Below, piece by piece: positions 24,876-33,878 of a DNA stretch of 64,000 nt; within the stretch, counting starts at the first letter, position 1, and each line of letters opens with the position of its first letter. The position numbers were made by a program, and so were the translations under genes. The notes below the pieces were generated by a model. That model was given only the letters and a program-made list of their open reading frames with translations. It searched no databases and had not been told where the DNA came from. This DNA is from Ardenticatenaceae bacterium (GTDB lineage Bacteria > Chloroflexota > Anaerolineae > Promineifilales > Promineifilaceae). The stretch covers positions 1 through 64,000 of the forward strand of contig JACKCC010000012.1 in NCBI GenBank assembly GCA_020634245.1. The letters are read 5' to 3'.

Positions 24876-24907
24876 GTTTGAAGCGAAATTTCCCTTTTTC
24901 GCTTCAA
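24876..24907. repeat. Perfect 10-pair hairpin between nuoI and nuoJ
   Basis: TTGAAGCGAA and TTCGCTTCAA close a loop of about 10 bases. It lies just after the nuoI stop, so it may act on mRNA stability or processing between the peripheral-arm and membrane-arm parts of the operon. Confidence 0.6.
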
Positions 24908-24914
24908 CTTCCAC

Positions 24915-25424
24915 TTATTTTGGATTCTCCATATCAGGGATAGCCCGATCAAACGATCCCGGTTCCACAACCTGCGGTGTCGGGTTACCGTTGACCGGTA
25001 CATCAACAATCAACATATCTTTGGTGTAAATGGCACTGGCCCGATCATAAAAGCTCAATTCATAATCGTGTTCCAGCACAATTGCTTCCGTGGGGCAGGC
25101 ATCAGCGCAAAAACCACAGTAAATACAGCGCAGCAAATTAATTTCATACGTGCTGGCATACCGCTCGCCGGGCGAAAAACGGTTTTCATCCGTATTTTCC
25201 GACGCTTCCACAAAAATAGCATCTGCCGGACAGGCCGCCGCGCATAAAGCACAACCAATACACTTCTCCAGGCCGTTGTCATACCGCTTGAGTTCGTGGC
25301 GGCCCTTAAAGCGCGGGCGCACCTCTCGTTTAACTTCGGGGTATTGAATGGTGACCGGTTTTTGTAAAGCCACCTTCATGGTCGTATACATCCCCCGGAT
25401 TAATTCGCCAAGTTCACCAAACAT
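24915..25424 (-). CDS. nuoI: NADH-quinone oxidoreductase subunit I
   Basis: Carries iron-sulfur clusters N6a and N6b at the base of the peripheral arm. I choose the ATG at 25424 (MFGELGELIRGMY) behind GGAGAGAATT; 169 residues. The frame upstream to 25502 crosses a hairpin repeat. Two 4Fe-4S motifs are complete: CIGCALCAAACP and CIYCGFCADACP. The position between nuoH and nuoJ is standard. The set 1 cluster lacks this gene. Confidence 0.95.
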   Translation of the reverse strand: MFGELGELIRGMYTTMKVALQKPVTIQYPEVKREVRPRFKGRHELKRYDNGLEKCIGCALCAAACPADAIFVEASENTDENRFSPGERYASTYEINLLRCIYCGFCADACPTEAIVLEHDYELSFYDRASAIYTKDMLIVDVPVNGNPTPQVVEPGSFDRAIPDMENPK

Positions 25425-25433
25425 AATTCTCTC

Positions 25434-25515
25434 CAGTAGGGGCGACCCTAGTGGTCGCCCAGTGGTTTCCATTTGTCGCCCAAACAGGCAGACACAAGGC
25501 ACTGCCCCTACATTT
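25434..25515. repeat. GGGCGACC-type inverted repeat between nuoH and nuoI
   Basis: GGGCGACC-CTAGT-GGTCGCCC is a perfect 8-pair hairpin, nested in a larger pairing of GTAGGGGC (about 25437) with GCCCCTAC (about 25504). The element fills the gap between the two genes. Confidence 0.7.
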
Positions 25516-25518
25516 AGT

Positions 25519-26631
25519 CTAGCCGTTAAAGAACCGGCTCAAAGACACCAGGAATGACGGCAGCGCCCCTTCTTGCAACAAAACAAGGTACGTACCGGTG
25601 ACAATAAAATTAATGACAACAATAGGCAGCAACCGCTTCCAGCCAAACTGCATCAACTGGTCATAGCGGAAACGGGGCCAGGAAGCGCGAATCCAAATCA
25701 TCAGCATCAGCCCGGCGATAATCTTCAGGGCCAGGTACACAAACCCCAAAGCCGGCAACTGCTCGACAAAAGGTCCTTGATAACCACCAAAGAAAAGCAC
25801 GGCTGCTATTGCGCTTAAAATGATCATCTTCATATATTCAGCCATAAAAAACATGCCAAAACGCATCCCGGCATATTCCACGTTGAACCCGGCCGAAAGC
25901 TCCTGTTCCGCTTCCAGCAGGTCAAAAGGATGGCGCTGCAATTCAGCCAGAGCCGCAGCACAGAAAACGAAAGCAGCAAAGGGCTGCCGCCAGACATACC
26001 ACTGCCAGATACTGCCCTGGGCGGCCGTAATCACACCCAAATCCATCGAATCGGCCATCATGATGGGTATGAGAATGGAAATACCCATTGCCAATTCGTA
26101 GCTGATCATTTGCGCCGAAGCACGAATGCCGCCGAGAACGGCATATTTGCTGTTTGATCCCCAACCAGCCAACACAATGCCGTAGACACCGATAGAAGTC
26201 ATCGCCAAAATGAAGATGACGCCAACGTTGATGCCAGGGGCAATGGCGAAATATGGTGAAAATTGAGCACCGAAAATATTGATTTCGCCCGTCCAGGGAA
26301 TAACGGCCAACAACATGACGGCCGATAAAACCGCCAGCATCGGAGCCAGGTTATATACAATTTTGTCTACTTTTCCTGGCGTCGGGTCTTCTTTGAAGAA
26401 TAGTTTAACGGCATCGGCCGCGGGCTGCAAAATACCACCCAGCAGTTTGCGTTCTTTACCACCCTTACGGGGGATAGGAATGTATCCGGCGCGGTTGGGG
26501 CCGACGCGGGCCTGTAAGCGAGCCAGGAATTTGCGTTCCAGCAAGGTTGTGTAGGCAAAGCCGGTGATGATGACTAAGGACATGATAAAGCCGACGATCA
26601 CGGCGCGCAGGGCTACTTGACCAGGAGTCAT
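25519..26631 (-). CDS. nuoH: NADH-quinone oxidoreductase subunit H (set 2)
   Basis: A 370-residue membrane subunit at the quinone site. Blocks are ERKFLARLQARVGPNRAGY, KLFFKEDPTPGKVDK, GWGSNSKYAVLGGIRASAQ and LLEAEQELSAGFNVEYAGM. Its ATG overlaps the nuoG stop by four bases, as in tightly coupled operons. It differs clearly from the set 1 NuoH, for example in the ITPFGADK versus DPTPGKVDK loop. Confidence 0.95.
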   Translation of the reverse strand: MTPGQVALRAVIVGFIMSLVIITGFAYTTLLERKFLARLQARVGPNRAGYIPIPRKGGKERKLLGGILQPAADAVKLFFKEDPTPGKVDKIVYNLAPMLAVLSAVMLLAVIPWTGEINIFGAQFSPYFAIAPGINVGVIFILAMTSIGVYGIVLAGWGSNSKYAVLGGIRASAQMISYELAMGISILIPIMMADSMDLGVITAAQGSIWQWYVWRQPFAAFVFCAAALAELQRHPFDLLEAEQELSAGFNVEYAGMRFGMFFMAEYMKMIILSAIAAVLFFGGYQGPFVEQLPALGFVYLALKIIAGLMLMIWIRASWPRFRYDQLMQFGWKRLLPIVVINFIVTGTYLVLLQEGALPSFLVSLSRFFNG

Positions 26632-29168
26632 GCGAGTTCCTCTTCTTTTTCTAGTTTGCTGATTTGGGCCACGGCCGTTCCCCCAAACCAGGGTATGCCG
26701 CGCAGCAAAACCAAACCAGCCGGTGTCTTGTCACTGAGTTGGACTTGGGCGGTAATACCCGCCACCTGCACCATATCACCCGTTACCACCGAACCAGCAT
26801 CAGCCGGATTGATAACGGCCGTTGGCTGTGCCAATCGCGGAGCCAGAACATCCGAATGATTGATAATGGTTCCCGGCGTATACAAAGCCGCGGCATGGAT
26901 GACAGTTAAACCTTCCGGAACGGAAGGAGCCATATCAGGCACATCAAACGCCGCCACCTCAGCCGATTCCGCCGCCGCCGCCCACTGCTGGCCCAGACCG
27001 GCCCGGTTGTCGTAAGCCGTACCGCCATAATACAAATCTTCGCCGCCGACCACCGGCCATTGTTCTTCCACTTTGGCCAGCGAACGGTAATCCATACCTT
27101 TATACTGAGGCACGGCGTTGGCAATGTCGCGGAAGCTCAGGCTGGCGGCAAATGCCGGTTTACCCAACCCCACTCGTTCACCGATTTCGGCCAGAATCTG
27201 CCAGTCGGCCTTATTCTCGCCCAGCGGCGGGATGGCCGGATAATATCGCTGCACGCGGCGTTCGCCGCTGGTGTAGGTACCTTCCCGCTCCGCCCAACTT
27301 TGTGCTGGGAGAATAACGTCAGCAGCAGCGGCCGTTTCCGTCAAAAACAGTTCCTGCACCACCAGGAAATCCAACCCGCCGCGTCCGGCCATCAAGCCGT
27401 CGCCCACCGGGTCAGCGCCCATGACATACAGCGCTTTCACATCGCCATTGGCCGCGCCAGTGTAAATCGCCGCCGCATCCAAGCCCGCATCTACCGCTTT
27501 ATAACCGGGGCCAAACGCCGGATGGACGCCCATATCCCAGGCGCCTTGCGTGTTGTTATGCGGCCAAACCGAAACAAGGCCATTGTTGGGCTTACCAGCA
27601 TGGCCGTCGCCATTCTTCAACAGGAGCAAATTGGCCAGCAGCCGGGCGATGGCCTCGGATTCTTTGTAGGTCACACCTTCGCTGCCGTAAAAAGCAACAA
27701 AATGATTGGCTTGGGCGATGGCTTCGGCCGCGTTGGCCAGGGCATCGCCGTTGGTCTCCGTCTCCACTTTGGCCAGATTGACCAGTTGGCGCACAGTGGC
27801 CACCGCCTGCCCCGCCGGATAATGGCGGATGTGCGTGGCATGTTTGTCCAGACGGGTTGGCCGGGCATTGAGCACGACCAGCGCCGCTCCCCGTTCCGCC
27901 GCCTGTTTCACCCGCAGCCACCAGACCGGCGCGGATTCGTGCAAATCGCTGGCCACCACCACGATGGCATCACCAGTACCTAAATCTTGCAAATTGCTGC
28001 CGCTGCTTAAACCGACTTTGGCGACCACGTCGCCGCCGCCTAACCGCCGATTGGCCAGGTCAATATTGCCGCTGCCCAATCCCTGGCGGAACAGTTTTTG
28101 GAACTGGAACAGGTCTTCGTTGCTCAACCGGTCGCCGCTGATACCGGCAACGGCCGTTTTATACTGCTGCAATTTTCCAGCCACCAAATCCAGTGCTTCT
28201 TGCCAGCTTGCTTCCACCAGTTGGCCATTTTTGCGGATGAGTGGTTTGGTTAAACGGCCGTTCGCATCAGCAAAATGATGCGTAAAGCGCCCTTTGTCAC
28301 AAATCCAGATTTCGTTAACCGCTTCATTCTGGCGCGGCATGACCCGCTTGATGACGTTACGGCCGCCGCTCTTGGCTTCGCGCCGTGTACTCATCGTCGT
28401 GTTACAGCCCACCGGGCACTGCGCACACAAGCTGGCTGCCGGGGTCATCTCCCACGGCCGTGCCCCAAAGCGAAAATCAGCCGAAGTCAGCGCCCCCACC
28501 GGGCAAATATCGGTCGTATTGCCGCTCCAGTAGCTGTTAAATCCGGGATCAGAAAAAGTCACGATCTCCGTCCGCCGCCCCCGATTATGGAAGCGAATCA
28601 CCGGATCATCGACCACTTCTTCCTGGAAGCGGATGCAACGGGCACACTGGATGCAGCGTTCCTGGTCCAGATAAATCAAATCGCCCAGCGGCACGTGTTT
28701 GTTTAATTTCAGCTTGTCGTCAAAATGCATCCGGCTGGTGCCCGCGCCGTGCGCCATTGTCAGGTTTTGCAGTGGGCACTCACCGCCTTTGTCGCAAATC
28801 GGGCAGTCCAGCGGATGGCTGCTCAACAAAAATTCCACCGTCGCCCGCTGCGCATTTTTGACTACATCGGTCGTCGTCCGCACCACCGCACCTTCACTCA
28901 CCGGCACGGTACAGGCGGTCTGCAAGCCGCGGAAGCTCAACTGCGGCTTGCCGTTTTCGTCCAGTTGTATCTCCCCCGTCGCCCGGTCGCGGATCGGATA
29001 GCCGATTTCCACCAGGCACATACGGCACATGCCCACCGGAGCCATCTTGGGGTGGTAACAAAAGACGGGAATGTCGTTCCCAATTTTCTTGGCGGCGTCG
29101 ACAACCAGGGTTCCTTTGGGAACTTCTACTTCAACGCCGTCAATGGTCAGTTTAATGAGATCGCTCAT
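26628..29168 (-). CDS. nuoG: NADH-quinone oxidoreductase subunit G
   Basis: The largest peripheral subunit, 846 residues. The N-terminal ferredoxin domain has CYHPKMAPVGMCRMC and a further cysteine in ACTVPV, followed by the His-Cys3 motif around HPLDCPICDKGGECPLQ and the 4Fe-4S motif CIQCARCIRF. A third block CAQCPVGC leads into a molybdopterin-oxidoreductase-like domain that has lost its cofactor role in the family. It passes electrons from NuoF towards NuoI. GAAGAGAATCAGC precedes the ATG. Confidence 0.95.
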   Translation of the reverse strand: MSDLIKLTIDGVEVEVPKGTLVVDAAKKIGNDIPVFCYHPKMAPVGMCRMCLVEIGYPIRDRATGEIQLDENGKPQLSFRGLQTACTVPVSEGAVVRTTTDVVKNAQRATVEFLLSSHPLDCPICDKGGECPLQNLTMAHGAGTSRMHFDDKLKLNKHVPLGDLIYLDQERCIQCARCIRFQEEVVDDPVIRFHNRGRRTEIVTFSDPGFNSYWSGNTTDICPVGALTSADFRFGARPWEMTPAASLCAQCPVGCNTTMSTRREAKSGGRNVIKRVMPRQNEAVNEIWICDKGRFTHHFADANGRLTKPLIRKNGQLVEASWQEALDLVAGKLQQYKTAVAGISGDRLSNEDLFQFQKLFRQGLGSGNIDLANRRLGGGDVVAKVGLSSGSNLQDLGTGDAIVVVASDLHESAPVWWLRVKQAAERGAALVVLNARPTRLDKHATHIRHYPAGQAVATVRQLVNLAKVETETNGDALANAAEAIAQANHFVAFYGSEGVTYKESEAIARLLANLLLLKNGDGHAGKPNNGLVSVWPHNNTQGAWDMGVHPAFGPGYKAVDAGLDAAAIYTGAANGDVKALYVMGADPVGDGLMAGRGGLDFLVVQELFLTETAAAADVILPAQSWAEREGTYTSGERRVQRYYPAIPPLGENKADWQILAEIGERVGLGKPAFAASLSFRDIANAVPQYKGMDYRSLAKVEEQWPVVGGEDLYYGGTAYDNRAGLGQQWAAAAESAEVAAFDVPDMAPSVPEGLTVIHAAALYTPGTIINHSDVLAPRLAQPTAVINPADAGSVVTGDMVQVAGITAQVQLSDKTPAGLVLLRGIPWFGGTAVAQISKLEKEEELA

Positions 29169-29197
29169 GCTGATTCTCTTCCAACTAAAAATTATGA

Positions 29198-30475
29198 CTA
29201 GTCGGCAGCGGCAACGGCCGTTTCCAACACCGCCGCCCCGTTCACCTTCGCCTTATATTCATCCATAAAATGGCGAATCGTCGATAAAACCGGATTAATC
29301 GCAAATTCACCCAGCGCACACAACGTCTGACCCTTAATCTGTTTGGCCACACTTTCCAACACCTCAATATCGCGCTGCGTACCGTGACCATGGTAAATCC
29401 GCTCCAGCACTTGTTCCATCCAGAACGTCCCTTCGCGGCACGGCGTACATTTGCCACAAGATTCATGCTTGAAGAAATGAATCATCTTCAGCGCCGCCCA
29501 GACCATGTCCGTCGTTTCATCCATCACAATCACCGACGCCGACCCCATGACCGAACCATACTCGTCCAGTCCTTCGTAGGTCATAGGCGCGTCAAGCGCA
29601 TCGGCCGTGATAACCGGGCCTGAACCACCGCTAGGCAGAAGTGCCTTAAACGCCTTGCCACCACGCATACCACCAGCCATATCAATCAGTTCACGGTAAG
29701 TCGTGCCCATGATCACTTCATAATTACCCGGCTTTTCCACGTGGCCGCTCATGCACACGATTTTGACGCCTGCGCTTTTTTGCGTGCCCATACTCGTGTA
29801 CCATTCCGCGCCGTTCACCAAAATGGGCGGCACGTTGGCCAGCGTTTCCGTGTTGTTCACCACTGTCGGCTTACTATATAGCCCTTCAATTGCCGGGAAC
29901 GGCGGCTTCGACCAAGGTTGGCCACGTTCGCCTTCCAACGACTTGATCAACGCTGTTTCTTCGCCGCAAATATAAGCGCCGCCGCCAAAATGACAGTGAA
30001 AATCACAACTAAAATCAGTGCCCAGAATATTTTCACCCAACAAGCCATTGGCGTAACATTCCTTCACTGCTTCTTCCATCGCATAACCGGCATCCATAAA
30101 CTCACCGCGGAAGTAGTTGTACACCTTCTTGGCCCCGACTGCGTAAGCGGCAATCAGCGCCCCTTCAATCACCTGGTGCGGATTCTTTTCAGACAGTTCG
30201 CGGTCCTTAAACGTGCCAGTTTCCGACTCGTCCGTATTGATGACGATGTAAACCTCATCGGCATTCTTGGGGATGAAACCCCACTTGATGCCCGTTGGGA
30301 AACCGGCTCCGCCGCGGCCACGCAAACCGGAAGCCCGCACTACATCAATCACTTCCGCCGGTGTCATTTCGGTAACGGCTTTCTTCAAACCTTCATAGCC
30401 GCCATGTTCCCGATAAACATCCAGCTTGCGAATATTCTCAATGTCTCGGTGACGCAACAAAATATGTGCCATCAT
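29198..30475 (-). CDS. nuoF: NADH-quinone oxidoreductase subunit F
   Basis: The NADH- and FMN-binding subunit, 425 residues. It shows the FMN/NADH loop LRGRGGAGFPTGIKWGF, the nucleotide-binding block GAYICGEETALIKSLEGERG and the N3 cluster motif ESCGKCTPCREG. GAAGGG precedes the two tandem ATGs. Its presence with nuoE and nuoG means this operon can code for a full NADH-oxidising complex I, unlike set 1. Confidence 0.96.
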   Translation of the reverse strand: MMAHILLRHRDIENIRKLDVYREHGGYEGLKKAVTEMTPAEVIDVVRASGLRGRGGAGFPTGIKWGFIPKNADEVYIVINTDESETGTFKDRELSEKNPHQVIEGALIAAYAVGAKKVYNYFRGEFMDAGYAMEEAVKECYANGLLGENILGTDFSCDFHCHFGGGAYICGEETALIKSLEGERGQPWSKPPFPAIEGLYSKPTVVNNTETLANVPPILVNGAEWYTSMGTQKSAGVKIVCMSGHVEKPGNYEVIMGTTYRELIDMAGGMRGGKAFKALLPSGGSGPVITADALDAPMTYEGLDEYGSVMGSASVIVMDETTDMVWAALKMIHFFKHESCGKCTPCREGTFWMEQVLERIYHGHGTQRDIEVLESVAKQIKGQTLCALGEFAINPVLSTIRHFMDEYKAKVNGAAVLETAVAAAD

Positions 30476-30492
30476 TCAACCCTTCAGCAAAT

Positions 30493-31026
30493 TTATGATT
30501 GCTTGGCGTAAGCCGCAATCATTTCTACAACCGACTGCTTCTCTACGCCTGAAGCGGCTTCTGCGCGCAAAGAAGCAATCAGGTTATCAAATTTCTCTTC
30601 GTCCAAATTCTCTTCAAACTTCAAATTACATTGAAGCATCGGCGCCCGATCGCAAGCGCCTAGACACATGACAGTTTTAATCGTGAAGAGGCCATCATTC
30701 GTCGTACCATCAACCGGAATATCCAGTTTACGGCAGGCCATTTCCACGAAATCGTCAGCGCCGCGCAGCGCACAGGCCAGATCATTGCAAATTTCTAACA
30801 CGTACTTACCCGTCGGTTCTTCGTAAAACAACGAGTAAAACCCGGTCAACGAAAGAATGTGGGTCGGGTCTAAATCCAAAAGACCAGCCACCTCTTTGAT
30901 CGCTTCTTCGCTCATATAACCGTACTCTTTTTGCGCCAGATGCATGAGCGGCAGCGCGGCCGATTTTTTGGTCGGGAAACGCGCCAGAATACCTTTAATT
31001 TCTTCTGCGTATTTTTCAGCAATCAT
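30493..31026 (-). CDS. nuoE: NADH-quinone oxidoreductase subunit E
   Basis: A 177-residue thioredoxin-like 2Fe-2S protein carrying cluster N1a. The four ligands are in CNDLAC and CLGACDRAP. It works with NuoF and NuoG in the NADH module. It starts two bases after the nuoD stop and ends 17 bases before the nuoF start. Confidence 0.95.
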   Translation of the reverse strand: MIAEKYAEEIKGILARFPTKKSAALPLMHLAQKEYGYMSEEAIKEVAGLLDLDPTHILSLTGFYSLFYEEPTGKYVLEICNDLACALRGADDFVEMACRKLDIPVDGTTNDGLFTIKTVMCLGACDRAPMLQCNLKFEENLDEEKFDNLIASLRAEAASGVEKQSVVEMIAAYAKQS

Positions 31027-31028
31027 AA

Positions 31029-32285
31029 CTATCTATCGATTTCCCCAAGAACAATATCTAATGAGCCAATAATCGCTATCAAATCAGCAACAAATAAGCC
31101 TTGGGCCATCTGTGGCATAGCCGCCAGATTAACAAAGGAAGGTGTACGGAAATGGATGCGCGCCGGTTTAGGCCCGCCATCGCCGCGCAAATAACAGGAA
31201 ATCTCACCTCGTGGTGATTCTACGCTTTGGTAAACAAACCCTTTAGGCGCGTTAAATCCTTCCGTCCACAATTTGAAGTGGTGGATGACCGCTTCCATGC
31301 TTTGGCCTAATTCTGATCGCGGTGGCGGCACAATTTTGCGGTCATCGATATTTACCGGGCCATCAGGTAAATTATCCAACGCCTGCTGGATGATGCGCAG
31401 ACTTTGCCACATTTCACCGATGCGCACCCGGTATCGCGAGTAGACGTCGCCATCTTCGCCCAACGGGACGTCAAAATCATAGTTTTCATAACCGGAGTAG
31501 GGCATGGCTTTACGCACATCGTAATTCACGCCAGAACCGCGCAGGCTGCCGCCGGTCAAGCCCCAGGCCGTCGCATCCGCGGCCGAAATGACACCCACGC
31601 CTTTGGTGCGGCGCAGGAAGATGGGGTTGTTTTTGAGCAGTGCTTCGTAATCGGCCATGCGCGCCGGGAAGAAGTCGAGGAAATGGCGTACGGCCGGTTC
31701 AAATTCTTCCGGCAGGTCACGCCACAAGCCACCGGGGCGGAAGTAGCTAACCATCATGCGCTGGCCGCCGACCATTTCGTAGATATCGAGCAGATATTCC
31801 CGTTCGCGGAAGCAGTACAGGAAAACGGACATGGCTGCCAAGTCAAGCGCACTAGTTCCCAGCCAGACCAAATGGCTGGAAATACGAGACAGTTCGGCCA
31901 AAATCACGCGGATGGCCTGGGCGCGCGGTGTCGCTTCGATGCCCAGCAATTTTTCGACTGCCAAAATGTAAGCCAGGTTATTGGACCAAGGCGACAGGTA
32001 ATCCAAACGATCGGTCATCACCAATGCTTTGGTGAAGGTTTTGGATTCCATGTTCTTTTCAACACCGGTGTGCAAGAAACCAACATCGGGAGCGAGGTTG
32101 ATAACGGTCTCGCCATCCAGTTCGACGAGCAAGCGCAATACGCCGTGGGTGCTGGGATGCTGCGGCCCCATACTGAGCAGCATATTTTCTTCGGGGTCGG
32201 TAATGGTCATTCCGGTACCAACTTTGGCCCGGAGTTCTTCGACCGATAGTTCTTGTATGGAGTCACTAGCAGATAATAATGTCAT
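31029..32285 (-). CDS. nuoD: NADH-quinone oxidoreductase subunit D
   Basis: The 49-kDa-type subunit that forms the quinone-reducing site with NuoB; 418 residues. Typical blocks are MGPQHPSTHGVLRLLVELDGE with the conserved histidines, DRLDYLSPWSNNLAY, GGSLRGSGVNYDVRKAMPY and the C-terminal ADLIAIIGSLDIVLGEIDR. It is a separate gene, not fused to nuoC. AGAGGCCACT precedes the ATG. Confidence 0.96.
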   Translation of the reverse strand: MTLLSASDSIQELSVEELRAKVGTGMTITDPEENMLLSMGPQHPSTHGVLRLLVELDGETVINLAPDVGFLHTGVEKNMESKTFTKALVMTDRLDYLSPWSNNLAYILAVEKLLGIEATPRAQAIRVILAELSRISSHLVWLGTSALDLAAMSVFLYCFREREYLLDIYEMVGGQRMMVSYFRPGGLWRDLPEEFEPAVRHFLDFFPARMADYEALLKNNPIFLRRTKGVGVISAADATAWGLTGGSLRGSGVNYDVRKAMPYSGYENYDFDVPLGEDGDVYSRYRVRIGEMWQSLRIIQQALDNLPDGPVNIDDRKIVPPPRSELGQSMEAVIHHFKLWTEGFNAPKGFVYQSVESPRGEISCYLRGDGGPKPARIHFRTPSFVNLAAMPQMAQGLFVADLIAIIGSLDIVLGEIDR

Positions 32286-32320
32286 AGTGGCCTCTTTAGC
32301 TGTTAGCGGTTAGCCAGAAT

Positions 32321-32842
32321 TTACTCTTTTGGGTGCGGTTTGCGGGCACCGATAGCTTCCCAGTTGAATGAGAATTGGACTTCTTCGTAACCCAACGGGT
32401 AATCTTTACGCAGTGGATGGCCCTGCCAATCTTCGGGCAGGAACAGACGGCGCAGGCTGCCATTGTTTTTGAAACGAATGCCCATCAAATCCCATACTTC
32501 CATTTCCAGCCAGGTGGCAATGGCCCAAACGGAAGCCACTGTTTCCGGGCCTTCGTCGGGGTCTTCTACCAACACGCGCAAGCGGAGGGGATATTTATTG
32601 GGGATTGAATGTAAATGGTAGTTAACGGCAAAACGGGGAAACTCAGGCAACAAGTCGTCGGCGCAAACGTCGGAGAGAAAGTTGAACTGCAACTTTTCGT
32701 CGTCGCGCAGCAGTTGGCAGACGGCTTTGAGTTTGTTTTTGGCGATGAACAGGGTTTGTTCACCGCGAAACTCTTGGACTTCCTCGATGGCCCCGGGAAC
32801 GGCCGTATTCACTCTATCAACAACCAGTTTAGCAAAGCTCAT
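32321..32842 (-). CDS. nuoC: NADH-quinone oxidoreductase subunit C
   Basis: A 173-residue 30-kDa-type subunit. I choose the ATG at 32842 (MSFAKLVVDRVN), which overlaps the nuoB stop as TGATG. Family blocks are NYHLHSIPNKYPLRLRV and, near the end, WDLMGIRFKNNGSLRRLFLP and GHPLRKDYPLGYEEV. It links the quinone-site subunits in the peripheral arm. Confidence 0.95.
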   Translation of the reverse strand: MSFAKLVVDRVNTAVPGAIEEVQEFRGEQTLFIAKNKLKAVCQLLRDDEKLQFNFLSDVCADDLLPEFPRFAVNYHLHSIPNKYPLRLRVLVEDPDEGPETVASVWAIATWLEMEVWDLMGIRFKNNGSLRRLFLPEDWQGHPLRKDYPLGYEEVQFSFNWEAIGARKPHPKE

Positions 32843-33324
32843 CACGCCCAATCCTTTAACTTTTCGCCGCGCACCTTCTCGTGCAGCGTCATGAACCCAT
32901 CAATCAACGCTTCCGGGCGGGGCGGGCAGCCGGCCACGTACACATCAACCGGCACAATTTCATCCACACCCTGGACAATCGCATAATTATTAAAGACGCC
33001 ACCACAAGAAGCGCAGTCACCCATCGCAATCACCCACTTGGGTGAAGGCATCTGATCATACAAACGGCGAATGACCGGCGCCATTTTGCGGGACACACGC
33101 CCGGCGACAATCATCAAATCAGACTGGCGCGGCGACGGCCGATTCAGTTCCATACCAAAACGGGAGGCATCAAAATGGGCCGCCTGCGACGACATCATTT
33201 CAATCGCACAGCAAGCCAACCCAAACAAAATAGGCCACATGGCATTGGAACGGCCCCAGTTCACCAAATCTTCCAAACGATAGGTGACGACCCCCATGCT
33301 ACCCAATTTTTGTTCTATTCCCAT
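32842..33324 (-). CDS. nuoB: NADH-quinone oxidoreductase subunit B
   Basis: Carries cluster N2, the last electron carrier before quinone; 160 residues. I choose the ATG at 33324 (MGIEQKLGSMGVVTY) with AAAGGAG upstream; it overlaps the nuoA stop region by 10 bases. Ligands are the CC pair in LACCAIEMMSS, GDCASCGGVF and AGCPPRPEA. Set 1 has no counterpart in this window. Confidence 0.96.
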   Translation of the reverse strand: MGIEQKLGSMGVVTYRLEDLVNWGRSNAMWPILFGLACCAIEMMSSQAAHFDASRFGMELNRPSPRQSDLMIVAGRVSRKMAPVIRRLYDQMPSPKWVIAMGDCASCGGVFNNYAIVQGVDEIVPVDVYVAGCPPRPEALIDGFMTLHEKVRGEKLKDWA

Positions 33325-33683
33325 TCCAATACTCCTTTCTTCCAAACCCAGGCATCACCCAAGACAAAAATGACCATAAAGATCAACATTGCCACCAAGC
33401 CAAAATAACCCAGTTTACGGAAGGTGATTGCCCAGGGGACTAATAGAATAATGTCAACATCAAAAAGGATAAACAAAACGGCAATGCGGTAGAATTTCAC
33501 CGGCAGACGGCGCTGCGCCTCGCCAATGGCTGTCATACCCGATTCATAAGGGGTCAACTGTCGTGCAGTCGGCCGCTTAGGGCCTAAACTTAACGACAAA
33601 ACGGGGAGTAAAACAGCAAAAAAAATGGAAATTCCGAGCAAAACCGCTATGGGAAGATAGTCGATTAGGATTTGATTGTCCAT
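33315..33683 (-). CDS. nuoA: NADH-quinone oxidoreductase subunit A (set 2)
   Basis: First gene of the complete operon; 122 residues, three helices. Family blocks are LTPYESGMTAIGEAQRRLPV and FILFDVDIILLVPWA. The cysteine common at the YECG position is a serine here, as in many bacterial complex I enzymes. A promoter-like pair lies about 50-80 bases upstream. Confidence 0.94.
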   Translation of the reverse strand: MDNQILIDYLPIAVLLGISIFFAVLLPVLSLSLGPKRPTARQLTPYESGMTAIGEAQRRLPVKFYRIAVLFILFDVDIILLVPWAITFRKLGYFGLVAMLIFMVIFVLGDAWVWKKGVLEWE

Positions 33684-33733
33684 AGTAGGTTACATCTCTT
33701 CTGAGGTTATTTGGATTTCTCCTCTGCTCGTGC

Positions 33734-33762
33734 ATTCTATCACAAGCAATATAGCAGGGCAA
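33734..33762 (-). promoter_or_regulatory. Candidate promoter of the nuoA-N operon
   Basis: On the minus strand TTGCCC (33762-33757), a 17-base spacer and TAGAAT (33739-33734); start expected near 33727, about 44 bases before nuoA. It has the same layout as the set 1 nuo promoter. Confidence 0.55.
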
Positions 33763-33777
33763 AAATCCATTTTGCCC
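33757..33777. promoter_or_regulatory. Palindrome overlapping the nuo operon -35, candidate operator
   Basis: GGGCAAAA-ATCCA-TTTTGCCC is a perfect 8-base inverted repeat whose one end is the -35 hexamer. A regulator bound here would block RNA polymerase. No dedicated regulator gene lies beside the operon. Confidence 0.45.
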
Positions 33778-33821
33778 AAAATGCTCATCCCAAAGCAGCA
33801 AGACTATACATATCCTCGGAT

Positions 33822-33862
33822 AAAAAAACAAGCCCGACCAATTCAAAAATTAGTCGGGCTTG
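33822..33862 (-). terminator. Intrinsic terminator of the dnaG-rpoD unit
   Basis: On the minus strand CAAGCCCGACTAATT pairs with AATTGGTCGGGCTTG (one G-U pair) and is followed by TTTTTTTA. It lies 17 bases after the rpoD stop. Confidence 0.88.
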
Positions 33863-33878
33863 AATACAAAATTTCCCA

